A stretch of DNA of 64,000 nucleotides from Amycolatopsis orientalis DSM 43388 (GTDB lineage Bacteria; Actinomycetota; Actinomycetes; Mycobacteriales; Pseudonocardiaceae). Position 1 is the stretch's first letter, and the number at the start of each line of letters is the position of its first letter. The translations under genes were made by a program, and so were the position numbers. Positions 27,301-36,349 of the stretch are shown here, one piece after another. Under the pieces are notes generated by a model. The model made no database searches. It was not told where the DNA came from and was given only the letters and a program-made list of their open reading frames with translations. The DNA lies in assembly GCF_000411975.1 (NCBI RefSeq), contig NZ_ASXG01000166.1:62001-126000 (forward strand), given 5' to 3'.

Positions 27301-28542
27301 TCAGCAGCTCTGGTACCCGCGCTGGATCGCGATGTGATCGGCGACGAACTTCGCGTCGTGCCACACCCCCCAGATGAAGCTCGACCCGCGCCGCGCCAGC
27401 CACGGCAGGCCGATGAAGTACACGCCCGGTTCCGCGGACACTCCGCGGCGGTGCCGGGGCCGTCCGTTCTCGTCGAACGCGTCGACCCGCAGCCAGCTGT
27501 AGTCGACGGCGTAACCCGTGGCCCACACGATCGAGGTCACCCCGGCCGCGGCCAGATCCAGCTCCAGCACCGGATCGGTGACGCACGCCGGGGCCGGGCC
27601 CAGCTCCCGGGCGGACGGCTCCTCGGGCAGGTCGAGGCCGTTGCGGGCCACGTAGGCATCGGCTTCGGCAAGCAAGGCGAGGTAATTCTCGTCGCCCGCC
27701 GCGATGTTCTTCCCCAGGTCGGGCGCGAAGGCGAGCTTGCCGTCGGCGTACCCGCCGGTCATGCCGACGAGCGTGATGCCGAGCCCGGCCAGCGCGCGGA
27801 AATCCACCGTGTGCCCGCCGCGCGCGCCGCTGACCGCGATGGTCACGTGTTCGGCCCCGGCGGGCGGCGTTTCGGCGTCCCACTTGCCCAGGACGCCGAG
27901 CCACCAGCAGAAGTCGCGGTCGCGGTAGCTGCGCGGCGGGCGGTCGTGCGGGCCGACCGACAGGTACACCTCGCGTCCGGCCCGGCGGAGTTCCTCGGCG
28001 ATCTGCACGCCCGACGAGCCCGCGCCGACGACCAGCACCGCGCCTTCGGGGAGCTGCTCCGGGTTCCGGTAGCCGCTGGAGTGCAGCTGCAGCGGACCGG
28101 CGTCCGCGGGCACGATCGGCGGGATCGCCGGGCGCTGGAACGGGCCGGTCGCGGCGATCACGTACCGGGCGTCGAGGGTTCCTTCCGAGGTCTCGACCCG
28201 GAATCCGGGCCTGCCCTCGTGCCGCCGCACCGCCGTGACCTCGACCCCGGTGCGGACCGGGGCGGCGATTTTCTCCGCGTACGCCTCGAAATAGGCCGCG
28301 ATCTGGTCCTTGGACGCGAATTCGTGCGGTGCCACGTCGGGGAACTCGAGACCGGGGAAGCGGTCGTGCCACGCGGGGCCGTTCGCGACGAGCGAGTCCC
28401 ACCGCTCCGTCCGCCAGCGTTCGGCGATCCGGTTCCGTTCCAGGACGAGGTGCGGCACGCCGCATTCGCTCAGGTGCTCGCTCATCGCCAGGCCGGCCTG
28501 CCCCCCGCCCACGACGAGGGCCTCCACCTGTTCGCTCGACAT
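27301..28542 (-). CDS. Flavin-dependent monooxygenase (CzcO-like)
   Basis: 413 aa. FAD motif VVGGGQAGLAMSEHL near the N-terminus, an NAD(P)-binding motif VVGAGSSGVQIAEELRRAGREV at about residues 170-190, and the late VWATGYAVDYSWL typical of class-B flavoprotein monooxygenases and related FAD/NADPH enzymes. Candidate reactions are N-, S- or Baeyer-Villiger oxygenation; the full FxGxxxHxxxW fingerprint is not clear. It diverges from the RidA-led operon and shares a palindrome-bearing intergenic region with it. Confidence 0.85.
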   Translation of the reverse strand: MSSEQVEALVVGGGQAGLAMSEHLSECGVPHLVLERNRIAERWRTERWDSLVANGPAWHDRFPGLEFPDVAPHEFASKDQIAAYFEAYAEKIAAPVRTGVEVTAVRRHEGRPGFRVETSEGTLDARYVIAATGPFQRPAIPPIVPADAGPLQLHSSGYRNPEQLPEGAVLVVGAGSSGVQIAEELRRAGREVYLSVGPHDRPPRSYRDRDFCWWLGVLGKWDAETPPAGAEHVTIAVSGARGGHTVDFRALAGLGITLVGMTGGYADGKLAFAPDLGKNIAAGDENYLALLAEADAYVARNGLDLPEEPSARELGPAPACVTDPVLELDLAAAGVTSIVWATGYAVDYSWLRVDAFDENGRPRHRRGVSAEPGVYFIGLPWLARRGSSFIWGVWHDAKFVADHIAIQRGYQSC

Positions 28543-28653
28543 CCCAGACCTCCGCTCCGGCTTCGGCGCGGTTCAGCGCCGTTTCCCCGGATCCTCACGG
28601 CCCGTGCTGCCCGTGTCCAACAGATGTTTCCGGCACTCAAGATCTGTTTTGTC

Positions 28654-28669
28654 GATGCAGATCTGCATC
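28654..28669. promoter_or_regulatory. Perfect palindrome GATGCAGATCTGCATC, candidate operator
   Basis: A 16-bp perfect palindrome in the 227-base gap between the divergent monooxygenase and ridA genes. A further half-site, CGATGCAT, follows at 28678-28685, and an AACAGATG element lies at 28619-28626. It probably binds the regulator of the RidA-to-permease block. Confidence 0.6.
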
Positions 28670-28769
28670 AGCGAAAACGATGCATTGGTCCGAAAACATC
28701 TACTGGACAGAACCTCGGCCGCGCGGTCAGGCTGAGGCGTCCGACCACCGCCGCACGGAAGGCCACGCA

Positions 28770-29192
28770 GTGACTGTCCACCGTCGCATCCGCCCGTTCA
28801 ACACGCGGGACACCTACCCGGAGCAGAACCTCGACAACGATCTCTGCCAGGCCGTCGTCGCGGGCGGAACGGTCTACGTCCGCGGCCAGATCGGGCAGGA
28901 CCTCGACACGAGCGAGTCGGTCGGGATCGGCGACGTCGCCGCGCAGGCCGAGCGGGCGATGGCGAACATCAAGATGCTGCTCGAAGAAGCGGGCAGCCGG
29001 ATGGAGCACCTGGTCAAGCTCACCATCTACCTGGTCGACCCGCGTTACCGCGAGGCGGTCTACCGCACCGTCGGGCGCTGGACCAAGGGCGTGCACCCGA
29101 TCTCGACCGGCGTGGTCGTGTCCGCGCTCGCCCGGCCGGAATGGCTGTGCGAGATCGACGCGATCGCGGTCATCCCGGAGGAGGAGAAGTGA
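28770..29192 (+). CDS. RidA/YjgF/YER057c-family protein
   Basis: 140 aa from the GTG at 28770 (SD GGAAGG). The family segments are FNTRDTYPEQ at the N-terminus, QAVVAGGTVYVRGQIG, MLLEEAGSRMEHLVKLTIYLVDPRY, and STGVVVSALARPEWLCEIDAIAV. RidA proteins hydrolyse enamines and imines released by amino-acid-transforming enzymes, or act as dedicated deaminases inside catabolic clusters. The canonical arginine of enamine-hydrolysing RidA is not obvious here (LARPEWLCEID), so a specialised role is possible. The DUF1028 gene overlaps its stop. Confidence 0.87.
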   Translation: MTVHRRIRPFNTRDTYPEQNLDNDLCQAVVAGGTVYVRGQIGQDLDTSESVGIGDVAAQAERAMANIKMLLEEAGSRMEHLVKLTIYLVDPRYREAVYRTVGRWTKGVHPISTGVVVSALARPEWLCEIDAIAVIPEEEK

Positions 29193-29866
29193 CCTTTTCG
29201 ATCGTCGCCCGCGACACGTCCGGCGGCGCCGTCCGGTTCGGCGTCGCGGCCAGCTCGTCCAGTCCGGCGGTCGTCGCCCGCGTCGCGCACCTGCGCCCGG
29301 GCCTCGGCGCGGCGGCCTCGCAGAACATCACCGACCCGAGACTCGGCGGGCGGCTGCTGGACCGGCTCGCCGAGCACGGGGACCCGGAGAAGGCGCTGGC
29401 CGAGGTCACGTCGGCGGCGGAGAACATCGAGTACCGGCAGCTCACCGTGCTCGGCGCGGCTGGACCAGGTTTCGCTTACAGCGGTTCGAAAACCCTCGGC
29501 ACCCACGCGTCGGCGACGGCGGACGGCGTGGTCGCCGCGGGCAACATGCTGGCCGGTGCCCGCATTCCGCAGTCCATGGTGGACGCTTTCGCCGCCGCGA
29601 CCGGCGAACTGGAACAGCGTCTCGTCGCGGCGATGCGGGCCGGGCTCGCGGCTGGCGGCGAGGAGGGACCGGTGCGGTCCGCCGGGCTCGTCGTGGTGTC
29701 CGACGCGGAGTGGCCCGTCACGGATCTGCGCGTGGACTGGGCGGACGAGCCGATCGAGCAGCTCGCCGGGCTCCTCGAGGTCTGGCTCCCCCAGCGCGAC
29801 GACTACGTCGCCCGCGGCCTCGACCCGGCGGCCGCGCCGTCCTACGGCGTGCCGGGAGACGAGTGA
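29189..29866 (+). CDS. DUF1028 protein (Ntn-hydrolase-like)
   Basis: 225 aa, GTG start overlapping the RidA stop. The N-terminal TFSIVARDTSGGAVRFGVAASSS and QNITDPRLGGRLLDRL match DUF1028, a family with an Ntn-hydrolase-like fold and no settled function. Residue 2 is Thr, a possible N-terminal nucleophile after Met removal. It sits between RidA and an M20 amidohydrolase in a coupled operon, so an amide- or peptide-cleaving job is the natural guess. Confidence 0.82.
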   Translation: MTFSIVARDTSGGAVRFGVAASSSSPAVVARVAHLRPGLGAAASQNITDPRLGGRLLDRLAEHGDPEKALAEVTSAAENIEYRQLTVLGAAGPGFAYSGSKTLGTHASATADGVVAAGNMLAGARIPQSMVDAFAAATGELEQRLVAAMRAGLAAGGEEGPVRSAGLVVVSDAEWPVTDLRVDWADEPIEQLAGLLEVWLPQRDDYVARGLDPAAAPSYGVPGDE

Positions 29867-30990
29867 TGGGCGCGAGCAAAGCGGCCGCCCGCGCCGCGGT
29901 CGAAAAGCACGCCGACGGGCTGATCCAGCTTTCCGAGCGGCTGCACGCCGACCCGGAAACGGCATGGGAGGAACACCGCGCGGCGGCCGCGGTGCCGGAG
30001 CTGCTGGACCGGGCCGGGTTCGCCATCACGCCGAAGTACCTCGGCCTGGACACCGCGTTCCACGCGAGTTTCGGCTCCGGGCCGAGGCGGATCGCGCTGT
30101 GCGCCGAATACGACGCACTGCCCGGCCTCGGTCACGCGTGCGGGCACAACCTCATCGCGGCCAGCTCCGTCGGGGCCGCGCTCGGGCTCGCCGAAGTCGC
30201 CGACGACCTCGGAATCACCGTCGAGGTCTACGGGACGCCGGCCGAAGAGGGCGGCGGCGGGAAGATCGAACTGCTGGAACGCGGCGCTTTCCGGGGTGCC
30301 GATCTCGCGATGATGGTCCATCCGGCCCCGGTCGACGTCGCCGAAGCCCGGCCGTTCGCGGTCAGCCATTCGAAGATTTCCTACACCGGCAAATCCGCGC
30401 ACGCCGCCGCGTATCCCGAAGCCGGGGTCAACGCGGCCGACGCGTTCACCGTCGCCCAGGTCGCGATCGGCCTGCTGCGGCAGCAGCTTCCGGCGTCGGT
30501 GCGCGTGCACGGGATCGTGACGCGAGCCGGGGACGCCCCCAACGCGATCCCCGAACACGCGTCCGGCCGGTGGTACGTGCGGGCCGAGACGCTGGCGGAA
30601 CTGTCCGAAGTGGAGCCGCGCGTCCTGCGGGCCTTCGAGGCCGGGGCGCTGGCCACCGGCTGCGAGCTGAGCGTCGAGCCGGAAAGCAAGCCCTACGCCG
30701 AATTCCGCGCCGACGAAACCGCGTTGGCCGCCTACCGCGCCAACGCGCTCGAACTCGGCCGCGAGTTCGCACCGGACGGCACCGCGTCCCGGATGAACCG
30801 CGCCTCCACCGACATGGGCAATGTGTCGCAGGTCGTTCCCGCGATCCATCCGTATATCGGCATCGGCTCGCTGCCCGCGATCAACCACCAGCGCGGGTTC
30901 GCCGCGCACTGCGTCGGCGGCACCGCCGAACGGGCCTTGCTCGACGGCGCGATCGCGCTGGCGTGGACCGGCGTCGACCGAGCCTCCTGA
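29866..30990 (+). CDS. M20-family amidohydrolase (AbgB-like)
   Basis: 374 aa, TGATG overlap with the DUF1028 stop. M20 metallohydrolase: LSERLHADPETAWEEHRAA, the metal site CAEYDALPGLGHACGHNL, catalytic TPAEEGGGGK, and the C-terminal HQRGFAAHCVGGTAERALLDG. The closest group by eye is aminobenzoyl-glutamate or N-acyl-amino-acid hydrolase-like enzymes. It likely frees an amino acid such as aspartate or glutamate from an N-acyl or dipeptide-like substrate; the aspartase gene next door fits that. Confidence 0.87.
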   Translation: MGASKAAARAAVEKHADGLIQLSERLHADPETAWEEHRAAAAVPELLDRAGFAITPKYLGLDTAFHASFGSGPRRIALCAEYDALPGLGHACGHNLIAASSVGAALGLAEVADDLGITVEVYGTPAEEGGGGKIELLERGAFRGADLAMMVHPAPVDVAEARPFAVSHSKISYTGKSAHAAAYPEAGVNAADAFTVAQVAIGLLRQQLPASVRVHGIVTRAGDAPNAIPEHASGRWYVRAETLAELSEVEPRVLRAFEAGALATGCELSVEPESKPYAEFRADETALAAYRANALELGREFAPDGTASRMNRASTDMGNVSQVVPAIHPYIGIGSLPAINHQRGFAAHCVGGTAERALLDGAIALAWTGVDRAS

Positions 30991-31013
30991 CCCCCTCTCC
31001 GGGAAGGACACCG

Positions 31014-32420
31014 ATGTCCCGCACCCGCTCCGAACACGACATGCTCGGCGAGATCAGCGTGCCCGCCGATGCCCGCTACGGCGCGCACACCGCCCGTGCG
31101 CTGGTCAATTTCCCCATCACCGGCGAGACCCTCGCCGACCGGCCGCACCTCGTCGCCGCGCTGGCCACCGTCAAGGAAGCCGCCGCGCGCGCCAACGCGG
31201 AGGTCGGTGCGCTTTCGCCGGAGCGAGCCGCGGCGATCGAGCAGGCGTGTGCGGAGATCCGGGCCGGGCAGTGGCACGACCAGTTCGTCGTCGACCTGAT
31301 CCAAGGCGGTGCCGGCACCTCGACGAACATGAACGCCAACGAGGTCATCGCCAACCGAGCCCTGGAACTGCTCGGCCGCGCGCGCGGCGACTACGCCGCA
31401 CTGCATCCGCTCGACCACGTCAACCTGGGCCAGAGCACCAACGACGTCTACCCCACCGCGGTCAAACTCGCCCTCGACCGCCATCTCGCCGAACTTCTCG
31501 CCGCGCTCTCCGGACTGCGGGAAGCCTTCGCGGACAAGGCGGCCGAGTTCGCCGACGTCCTCAAGATGGGCCGCACCCAGCTGCAGGACGCCGTGCCGAT
31601 GACGCTGGGCCAGGAGTTCGCCGCGTTCGCCGCCACGCTCGGCGAGGACGAACAACGCCTCGCCGAAGCCCGGTTGCTGCTGCACGAGCTGAACCTCGGC
31701 GGCACGGCAATCGGCACCGGCCTCAACGCGCGTCCCGGGTATCGCGAGCGGGCGGTCGCGCGCCTGCGCGAACTGACGGGCATCGCCACGCTCGTCTCCG
31801 CGCCCGACCTGATCGAGGCGACCCAGGACGTCGGCGTGTTCGTGCAGCTGTCCGGCGTGCTGAAACGCGTGGCGGTCAAATTGTCCAAGATCTGCAACGA
31901 TCTCCGGCTGCTCTCCTCCGGCCCGCAGGCCGGGCTCGGCGAGATCGAACTGCCGGCGCGGCAGGCCGGATCGTCGATCATGCCGGGCAAGGTCAACCCG
32001 GTGATCCCGGAGGCGGTCAACCAGATCGCCTTCGAGATCATCGGCCACGACGTCACCGTCACCCTCGCCGCCGAGGGCGGGCAGCTGCAGCTCAACGCCT
32101 TCGAACCGATCATCGCGCGTGCGCTGACCGCCGGGCTCGACCACCTCACGGCCGGTGCGCGAGTGCTGGCCGAACACTGCGTTCGCGGCATCACCGCACG
32201 CCGGGAACACCTGGCTGATCTCGTCGCGACCTCGACCGGGCTGGTCACCGCGCTGAGTCCGGCGCTCGGCTACGAGACCGCGTGCACGCTCGCCCGGGAA
32301 GCGCACCGAACCGGCCGTCCCGCGCTGGAACTCGTACGGGAGCGGCGGCTGCTGCCCGAAGACCAGATGGGCGCGCTGCTCGCCCCGCAAGCCCTCACCG
32401 GCGGGCCGTCCCGCCCGTGA
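31014..32420 (+). CDS. aspA: Aspartate ammonia-lyase (aspartase/fumarase superfamily)
   Basis: 468 aa, SD GGGAAGGA. Superfamily signatures: GAGTSTNMNANEVIANRALELLG, HPLDHVNLGQSTNDVYPTA and the mobile-loop signature GSSIMPGKVNP. It eliminates ammonia from aspartate to give fumarate; an N-substituted aspartate is possible given the unusual cluster. Class II fumarase is the alternative, but sequence style and the amino-acid context favour aspartase. It follows the M20 gene by 23 bases. Confidence 0.82.
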   Translation: MSRTRSEHDMLGEISVPADARYGAHTARALVNFPITGETLADRPHLVAALATVKEAAARANAEVGALSPERAAAIEQACAEIRAGQWHDQFVVDLIQGGAGTSTNMNANEVIANRALELLGRARGDYAALHPLDHVNLGQSTNDVYPTAVKLALDRHLAELLAALSGLREAFADKAAEFADVLKMGRTQLQDAVPMTLGQEFAAFAATLGEDEQRLAEARLLLHELNLGGTAIGTGLNARPGYRERAVARLRELTGIATLVSAPDLIEATQDVGVFVQLSGVLKRVAVKLSKICNDLRLLSSGPQAGLGEIELPARQAGSSIMPGKVNPVIPEAVNQIAFEIIGHDVTVTLAAEGGQLQLNAFEPIIARALTAGLDHLTAGARVLAEHCVRGITARREHLADLVATSTGLVTALSPALGYETACTLAREAHRTGRPALELVRERRLLPEDQMGALLAPQALTGGPSRP

Positions 32421-32450
32421 ACGCTGTGTTTCCCCGCCGTCAGACCTTCG

Positions 32451-32491
32451 TGTCGATACAGCTCAGCGCCTCTGCATAACCCGAACAGATG
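32451..32491. promoter_or_regulatory. Motif pair shared with the ridA promoter region
   Basis: TGTCGATACAG (32451-32461) and AACAGATG (32484-32491) lie upstream of the MHS transporter gene. TGTCGATGCAG (28650-28660) and AACAGATG (28619-28626) lie upstream of ridA in the opposite order. Shared words suggest one regulator for enzymes and transporters. Confidence 0.4.
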
Positions 32492-32574
32492 CCTTGCTTT
32501 GCTTATTACTTCTTGTTAGATGCCGCGGGCCGCTCTTAGCGTCCTCCCGGAGAACCGGTCCAAGGAGGCCACCC

Positions 32575-33918
32575 ATGACCGCATCCGACGCTTCCCCGGC
32601 GCCCGAGCTCGTCGAACAGCACGCCGATCCCGCGGCCTTGCGCCGCAGCGTCGCCGCCGGCGCCGTCGGCGTCTTCGTGCACTGGTTCGACTGGGCCGCC
32701 TACGCCTACCTCGCCGGCACCATCGCCTCGGTGTTCTTCCCGGCGGGCGACTCGACCGCCGGACTGCTCGCGGTGTTCGGCGTCTTCGCGGTGTCGTTCG
32801 GGATCCGGCCGATCGGCGCGCTGATCTTCGGGCCGCTGGGCGACAAGATAGGCCGCAAGCGCACGCTCTCGGTGGTCATCTTCGTGATGTCCGGGGCCAC
32901 CCTCGTGATCGGGCTGCTGCCCGGCTACTCCACGATCGGCATCGCGGCCCCGATCCTGCTGGTGCTGCTGCGCCTGCTGCAGGGCCTCGCCGCGGGCGGC
33001 GAATTCGGCAGCGCGGCGAGCTTCCTCGCCGAGTACGCGCCGCGGCGGCGCCGCGGGTTCGGCGTCAGCTGGCTGGAAGTCGGTTCGCTGCTGGGCTCCC
33101 TCGCCGGTTCGTTCGTGTTCCTGCTGCTGTCGATCGGCCTGACCGGCGCGCAGCTGGCGTCGTGGGGCTGGCGCGTCCCGTTCCTCATCGCCGCGCCGCT
33201 CGGCGTCATCGGGTTCGTCATCCGCAGCAAGATCGAGGACACCCCGGAGTACCGCGCCCTCGAAGCGACCGACAACGTGCCGCGCAGCCCGGTCCGGGAA
33301 CTGTTCCGCCGCAACAAGAAGCAGCTGCTCCAGGCGGCCGGGCTGATGACGATGATGCACGTGCCGTTCTACGCCGTGCTCACCTATCTCGTCACCTACG
33401 AGACCGACTACCTCGGCCACTCGTCCGGCAGCGCGGCGGCACTGTCCACTGTGATCTCGCTCGTCGGCCTGGTGCTCGTGCCGTTCTTCGGCCGCCTCTC
33501 CGACCGCGTCGGCCGCCGGCCGGTCCTGATCGGCGCGGGCGGCGCGCTGTTCGTCCTCGCCATCCCCGCGTACCTGCTGATGCGCACCGGACTGGTCGGC
33601 ACCTGGATCGGCGGGCTGGCCCTCGGCGCGATCCTGGCGGCGATCCTCGGAACCTACGCGGTCTGGTCCGCGGAGATCTTCCCGACCCGCACCCGGCAGA
33701 GCGGGCTCTCGATCGCGTACAACCTCACCGCCGCGCTGTTCGCCGGCACCGTGCCGTACCTGATGACTGTTTTGATTTCCGCGACCGGCAGCACTCTCGT
33801 GCCCGGTCCGTACCTCATGGTCGCGGCGGCCGTCGGTCTCCTCGCCGCGTTCTCCATGCGCGAGACCGCCGGAACCCCGTTGCTGCACAAGGAAGACCTG
33901 GAGCACCCCGAAGCCTGA
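32575..33918 (+). CDS. MFS transporter, metabolite:H+ symporter (MHS) type
   Basis: 447 aa from the ATG at 32575 (SD AAGGAGG). Twelve hydrophobic segments. The MHS features are AVGVFVHWFDWAAYAYLAGTIA in helix 1, FGIRPIGALIFGPLGDKIGRKRTL around loop 2-3, and LLRLLQGLAAGGEFGSAASFLAEYAP. MHS carriers import organic acids, betaines or osmolytes with protons. Next to an amine/amino-acid catabolic operon it is a likely uptake system for the substrate. Confidence 0.88.
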   Translation: MTASDASPAPELVEQHADPAALRRSVAAGAVGVFVHWFDWAAYAYLAGTIASVFFPAGDSTAGLLAVFGVFAVSFGIRPIGALIFGPLGDKIGRKRTLSVVIFVMSGATLVIGLLPGYSTIGIAAPILLVLLRLLQGLAAGGEFGSAASFLAEYAPRRRRGFGVSWLEVGSLLGSLAGSFVFLLLSIGLTGAQLASWGWRVPFLIAAPLGVIGFVIRSKIEDTPEYRALEATDNVPRSPVRELFRRNKKQLLQAAGLMTMMHVPFYAVLTYLVTYETDYLGHSSGSAAALSTVISLVGLVLVPFFGRLSDRVGRRPVLIGAGGALFVLAIPAYLLMRTGLVGTWIGGLALGAILAAILGTYAVWSAEIFPTRTRQSGLSIAYNLTAALFAGTVPYLMTVLISATGSTLVPGPYLMVAAAVGLLAAFSMRETAGTPLLHKEDLEHPEA

Positions 33919-33951
33919 CCCCTCCCCTCGATTCACCAAAGGCGGTGAAGC

Positions 33952-35433
33952 GTGTCCGAACCCACCTTCGTCAACAGCGAATCCGGAAACCTGCGCCGGA
34001 ATCTGCGCCGGATCGACTCGATCTTCCTCGCGGTCGCGGCCATCATCTCGGTGGACACCATCGGCCAGATCGCGACGTCGGGGGCCGAGGCGGTCACCTG
34101 GACCGCCGTGCTCCTGGTGCTGTTCCTGTTCCCGTACGGGCTGGTCATGGCCGAACTCGGCAGCGCGTTCCCGGCGGAGGGCGGGCCGTTCGTCTGGCTG
34201 CGGCTCGCGTTCGGGAGGCTGCCCGCCGCGCTCGGCACGCTGCTGTACTGGATCACCAACCCGGTGTGGCTGGGCGGCTCGATCACCTTCCTCGCCGCGG
34301 CGACCTGGCAGCAGTACCTCGTTCCGGCCGCGCCGGGCGGGTTCGCGGACTACGCGTTCAAGCTCGGGTTCATCTGGCTGGCGATCCTCGGCGCGGTGGT
34401 GAGCCTGCGCTACGGCAAATGGTTCGTCGCCGCCGGAGCCGTGCTCAAAGTCGGTCTCGTGGTGCTTTTCGCCGTCACCGCGGCGATCTACGCGGCCCGC
34501 AACGGCGTGCACGGCTCGCTGGCCTTCTCCCCGACGATCGGCGGATTCCTCGCCGTGGTCCCGGTTCTGATGTTCGCCCTGGTCGGGTTCGAAGCTCCCA
34601 ACGGCGCCGCGGAGGAGATGCACAATCCGCGGCGGGACGTCCCGGTCACCGTCGGCGTCTCCGGTCTCGTGTCGGCGTTGTGCTATCTGGTGCCGGTCTT
34701 CGGCATCGTGCTCGTGATGCCGGCGGACAAGATCAACGGCCTCGGCGGCTTCCTCGACGCGGTTCGCCAGGTGTTCTCCGTCTACGGCGGCGCATCGGGC
34801 GCGATGCTGACGCTCGCCGCCGTCGTGTTCGTCTTCGTCCTGCTGAACCAGGGCTGCTCGTGGATGATCGCCTCGGACCGCATCCAGGCGATGGCCGCCG
34901 TCGACGGCGCCTTCCCGCGCTGGTTCGGCGCTTTCCACCCGAAGCTGAACACCCCGCTGCGGGTCAACCTGCTCTCCGGCGTGGTCGCGACCGCGTTCAC
35001 CGTCGTGGCGACGATCGTGCAGAGCAGTTCGGCGTCGGCCGTGTTCGCGGTCGTGCTCAACATCGCGGTGAGCACGCTGCTGCTGTCGTACCTGCTGATC
35101 TTCCCGACGATCCTGGTGCTGCGGCGGAAATACCCGGCCGCCGATCGCCCGTTCCGGGTGCCGGGCGGACGCGTCGGGCTGTGGGTCAGCTCGGTGCTGA
35201 TCTACGCGTGGATCCTGCTCGGTGCGTGGCAGACAGTGGTACCCGGGGTGCTCGACCAGGCTCTCGGCGCGCACTACGACTTCGAGGGCGCCTGGGGCGT
35301 GTCGCGGCTGACCTTCGAGCTGTTCACCGCCGGGACGCTGGCCGTGCTGATCGGGTTCGGGTTCGCCGGCTACCTCATCGCACGCAGGCAGCCCGCGCCG
35401 GCGGCGGAAATCCCGCAGCCGGCCGCGACCTGA
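33952..35433 (+). CDS. APC-family amino acid permease
   Basis: 493 aa from a GTG (SD AAAGGCGG). Twelve or so membrane helices. APC features are IDSIFLAVAAIISVDTIGQIATSGAEAVTW, AELGSAFPAEGGPFVWLRLAFG, and MFALVGFEAPNGAAEEMHNPRRDVPVTV. It probably takes up an amino acid, amine or peptide-like compound. It is the last gene of the rightward block. The next gene is convergent and only three bases away. Confidence 0.87.
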   Translation: MSEPTFVNSESGNLRRNLRRIDSIFLAVAAIISVDTIGQIATSGAEAVTWTAVLLVLFLFPYGLVMAELGSAFPAEGGPFVWLRLAFGRLPAALGTLLYWITNPVWLGGSITFLAAATWQQYLVPAAPGGFADYAFKLGFIWLAILGAVVSLRYGKWFVAAGAVLKVGLVVLFAVTAAIYAARNGVHGSLAFSPTIGGFLAVVPVLMFALVGFEAPNGAAEEMHNPRRDVPVTVGVSGLVSALCYLVPVFGIVLVMPADKINGLGGFLDAVRQVFSVYGGASGAMLTLAAVVFVFVLLNQGCSWMIASDRIQAMAAVDGAFPRWFGAFHPKLNTPLRVNLLSGVVATAFTVVATIVQSSSASAVFAVVLNIAVSTLLLSYLLIFPTILVLRRKYPAADRPFRVPGGRVGLWVSSVLIYAWILLGAWQTVVPGVLDQALGAHYDFEGAWGVSRLTFELFTAGTLAVLIGFGFAGYLIARRQPAPAAEIPQPAAT

Positions 35434-35436
35434 CGG

Positions 35437-36291
35437 TCAGACCTTCCGGCCCACCACGCCCGCGACGCACTTCGCGGCATCGCTCAGCGGCTTCAAGCGC
35501 GGACCGTCCTGCCACCACTCGTCGGCCACCGACAGGCCGGGACCGTCCGTGCGGCTCGGCGGGAGCAGCTCCAGGCCGGGCAGCATCGCCTCGATCTCCG
35601 CGCGCGTCCGGAACCGCCCGGCTCCCAGCGGTCCGGACACGAGGATGTCCTCGATCCGCTTCGCCACCGCGGTCAGCTCCGGCACCTCGGGGTCGTAGAA
35701 GTGCGCCAGGGCGACGTACGAACCGGGCGCGAGGGCGTCGATGTACTCGCGCATGATGTCGACCGCGCCGTCGCCTTCGTAGTGGTGCATCGTGCCGATG
35801 TGCAGGAGCGCGACCGGCTCCGAGAAGTCGAGGTACTCGCGCACCGTTTCGTGCTGCAGCACCGCCCGCGGTTCGAAGATGTCGGCCTCGACCATGTGCG
35901 TGAAGTCGTTGTCCTCCAGCAGCGCGCGGCCGTGCGCGAGCACCACCGGGTCGTTGTCGACGTACACCACGTGCGCGTCGCGGTGGTAGCGCTGCACGAT
36001 CTGATGGGTGTTCTCCGCGGTCGGCAGCCCGGAGCCGCAGTCGAGGAACTGCCGGATGTCGGTCTGGCTGGCCAGCATCCGCAGCACGCGGTTGTGGAAC
36101 CCGCGGTTGCCGCGGGCGATGTCCACCGCCTCGGGGACCGCCGAGCTGATCTTCTCCATCACCGCGCGGTCCACCTCGTAGTGGTGGCTGCCGCCGAGGA
36201 ACCCGTCGTAGATCCGCGCGATGCTCGGGCGGTTCGGGTCCACCCCCACCGGCACCTGGCTGGGCGACAACGGGGACGACGAGCCGGTCAT
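35437..36291 (-). CDS. S-adenosylmethionine-dependent methyltransferase (PF04672 type)
   Basis: 284 aa from the ATG at 36291 (SD GAGG); a GTG two codons upstream is possible. Family segments are DPNRPSIARIYDGFLGGSHHYEVDRAV, the SAM motif FLDCGSGLPTAENTHQ, VVYVDNDPVVLAHGRALL, and PVALLHIGTMHHY. This family is expanded in filamentous actinomycetes and its substrates are unknown. Nothing in the neighbourhood fixes a role. Confidence 0.88.
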   Translation of the reverse strand: MTGSSSPLSPSQVPVGVDPNRPSIARIYDGFLGGSHHYEVDRAVMEKISSAVPEAVDIARGNRGFHNRVLRMLASQTDIRQFLDCGSGLPTAENTHQIVQRYHRDAHVVYVDNDPVVLAHGRALLEDNDFTHMVEADIFEPRAVLQHETVREYLDFSEPVALLHIGTMHHYEGDGAVDIMREYIDALAPGSYVALAHFYDPEVPELTAVAKRIEDILVSGPLGAGRFRTRAEIEAMLPGLELLPPSRTDGPGLSVADEWWQDGPRLKPLSDAAKCVAGVVGRKV

Positions 36292-36349
36292 GGACACCTC
36301 GCGAAGCAGTCGGTCGACAGAGACCTACGCAGAGTAGTACTGCCGCCGC

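Noticed and set aside
31014..32420. Class II fumarase
   Set aside because: Same superfamily, but sequence style and amino-acid catabolic neighbours favour aspartase; kept as an alternative in the entry.
32520..35756. Long Arg-rich open frame overlapping both transporter genes
   Set aside because: Out-of-frame shadow of two membrane-protein genes with clear helices and SD sites.
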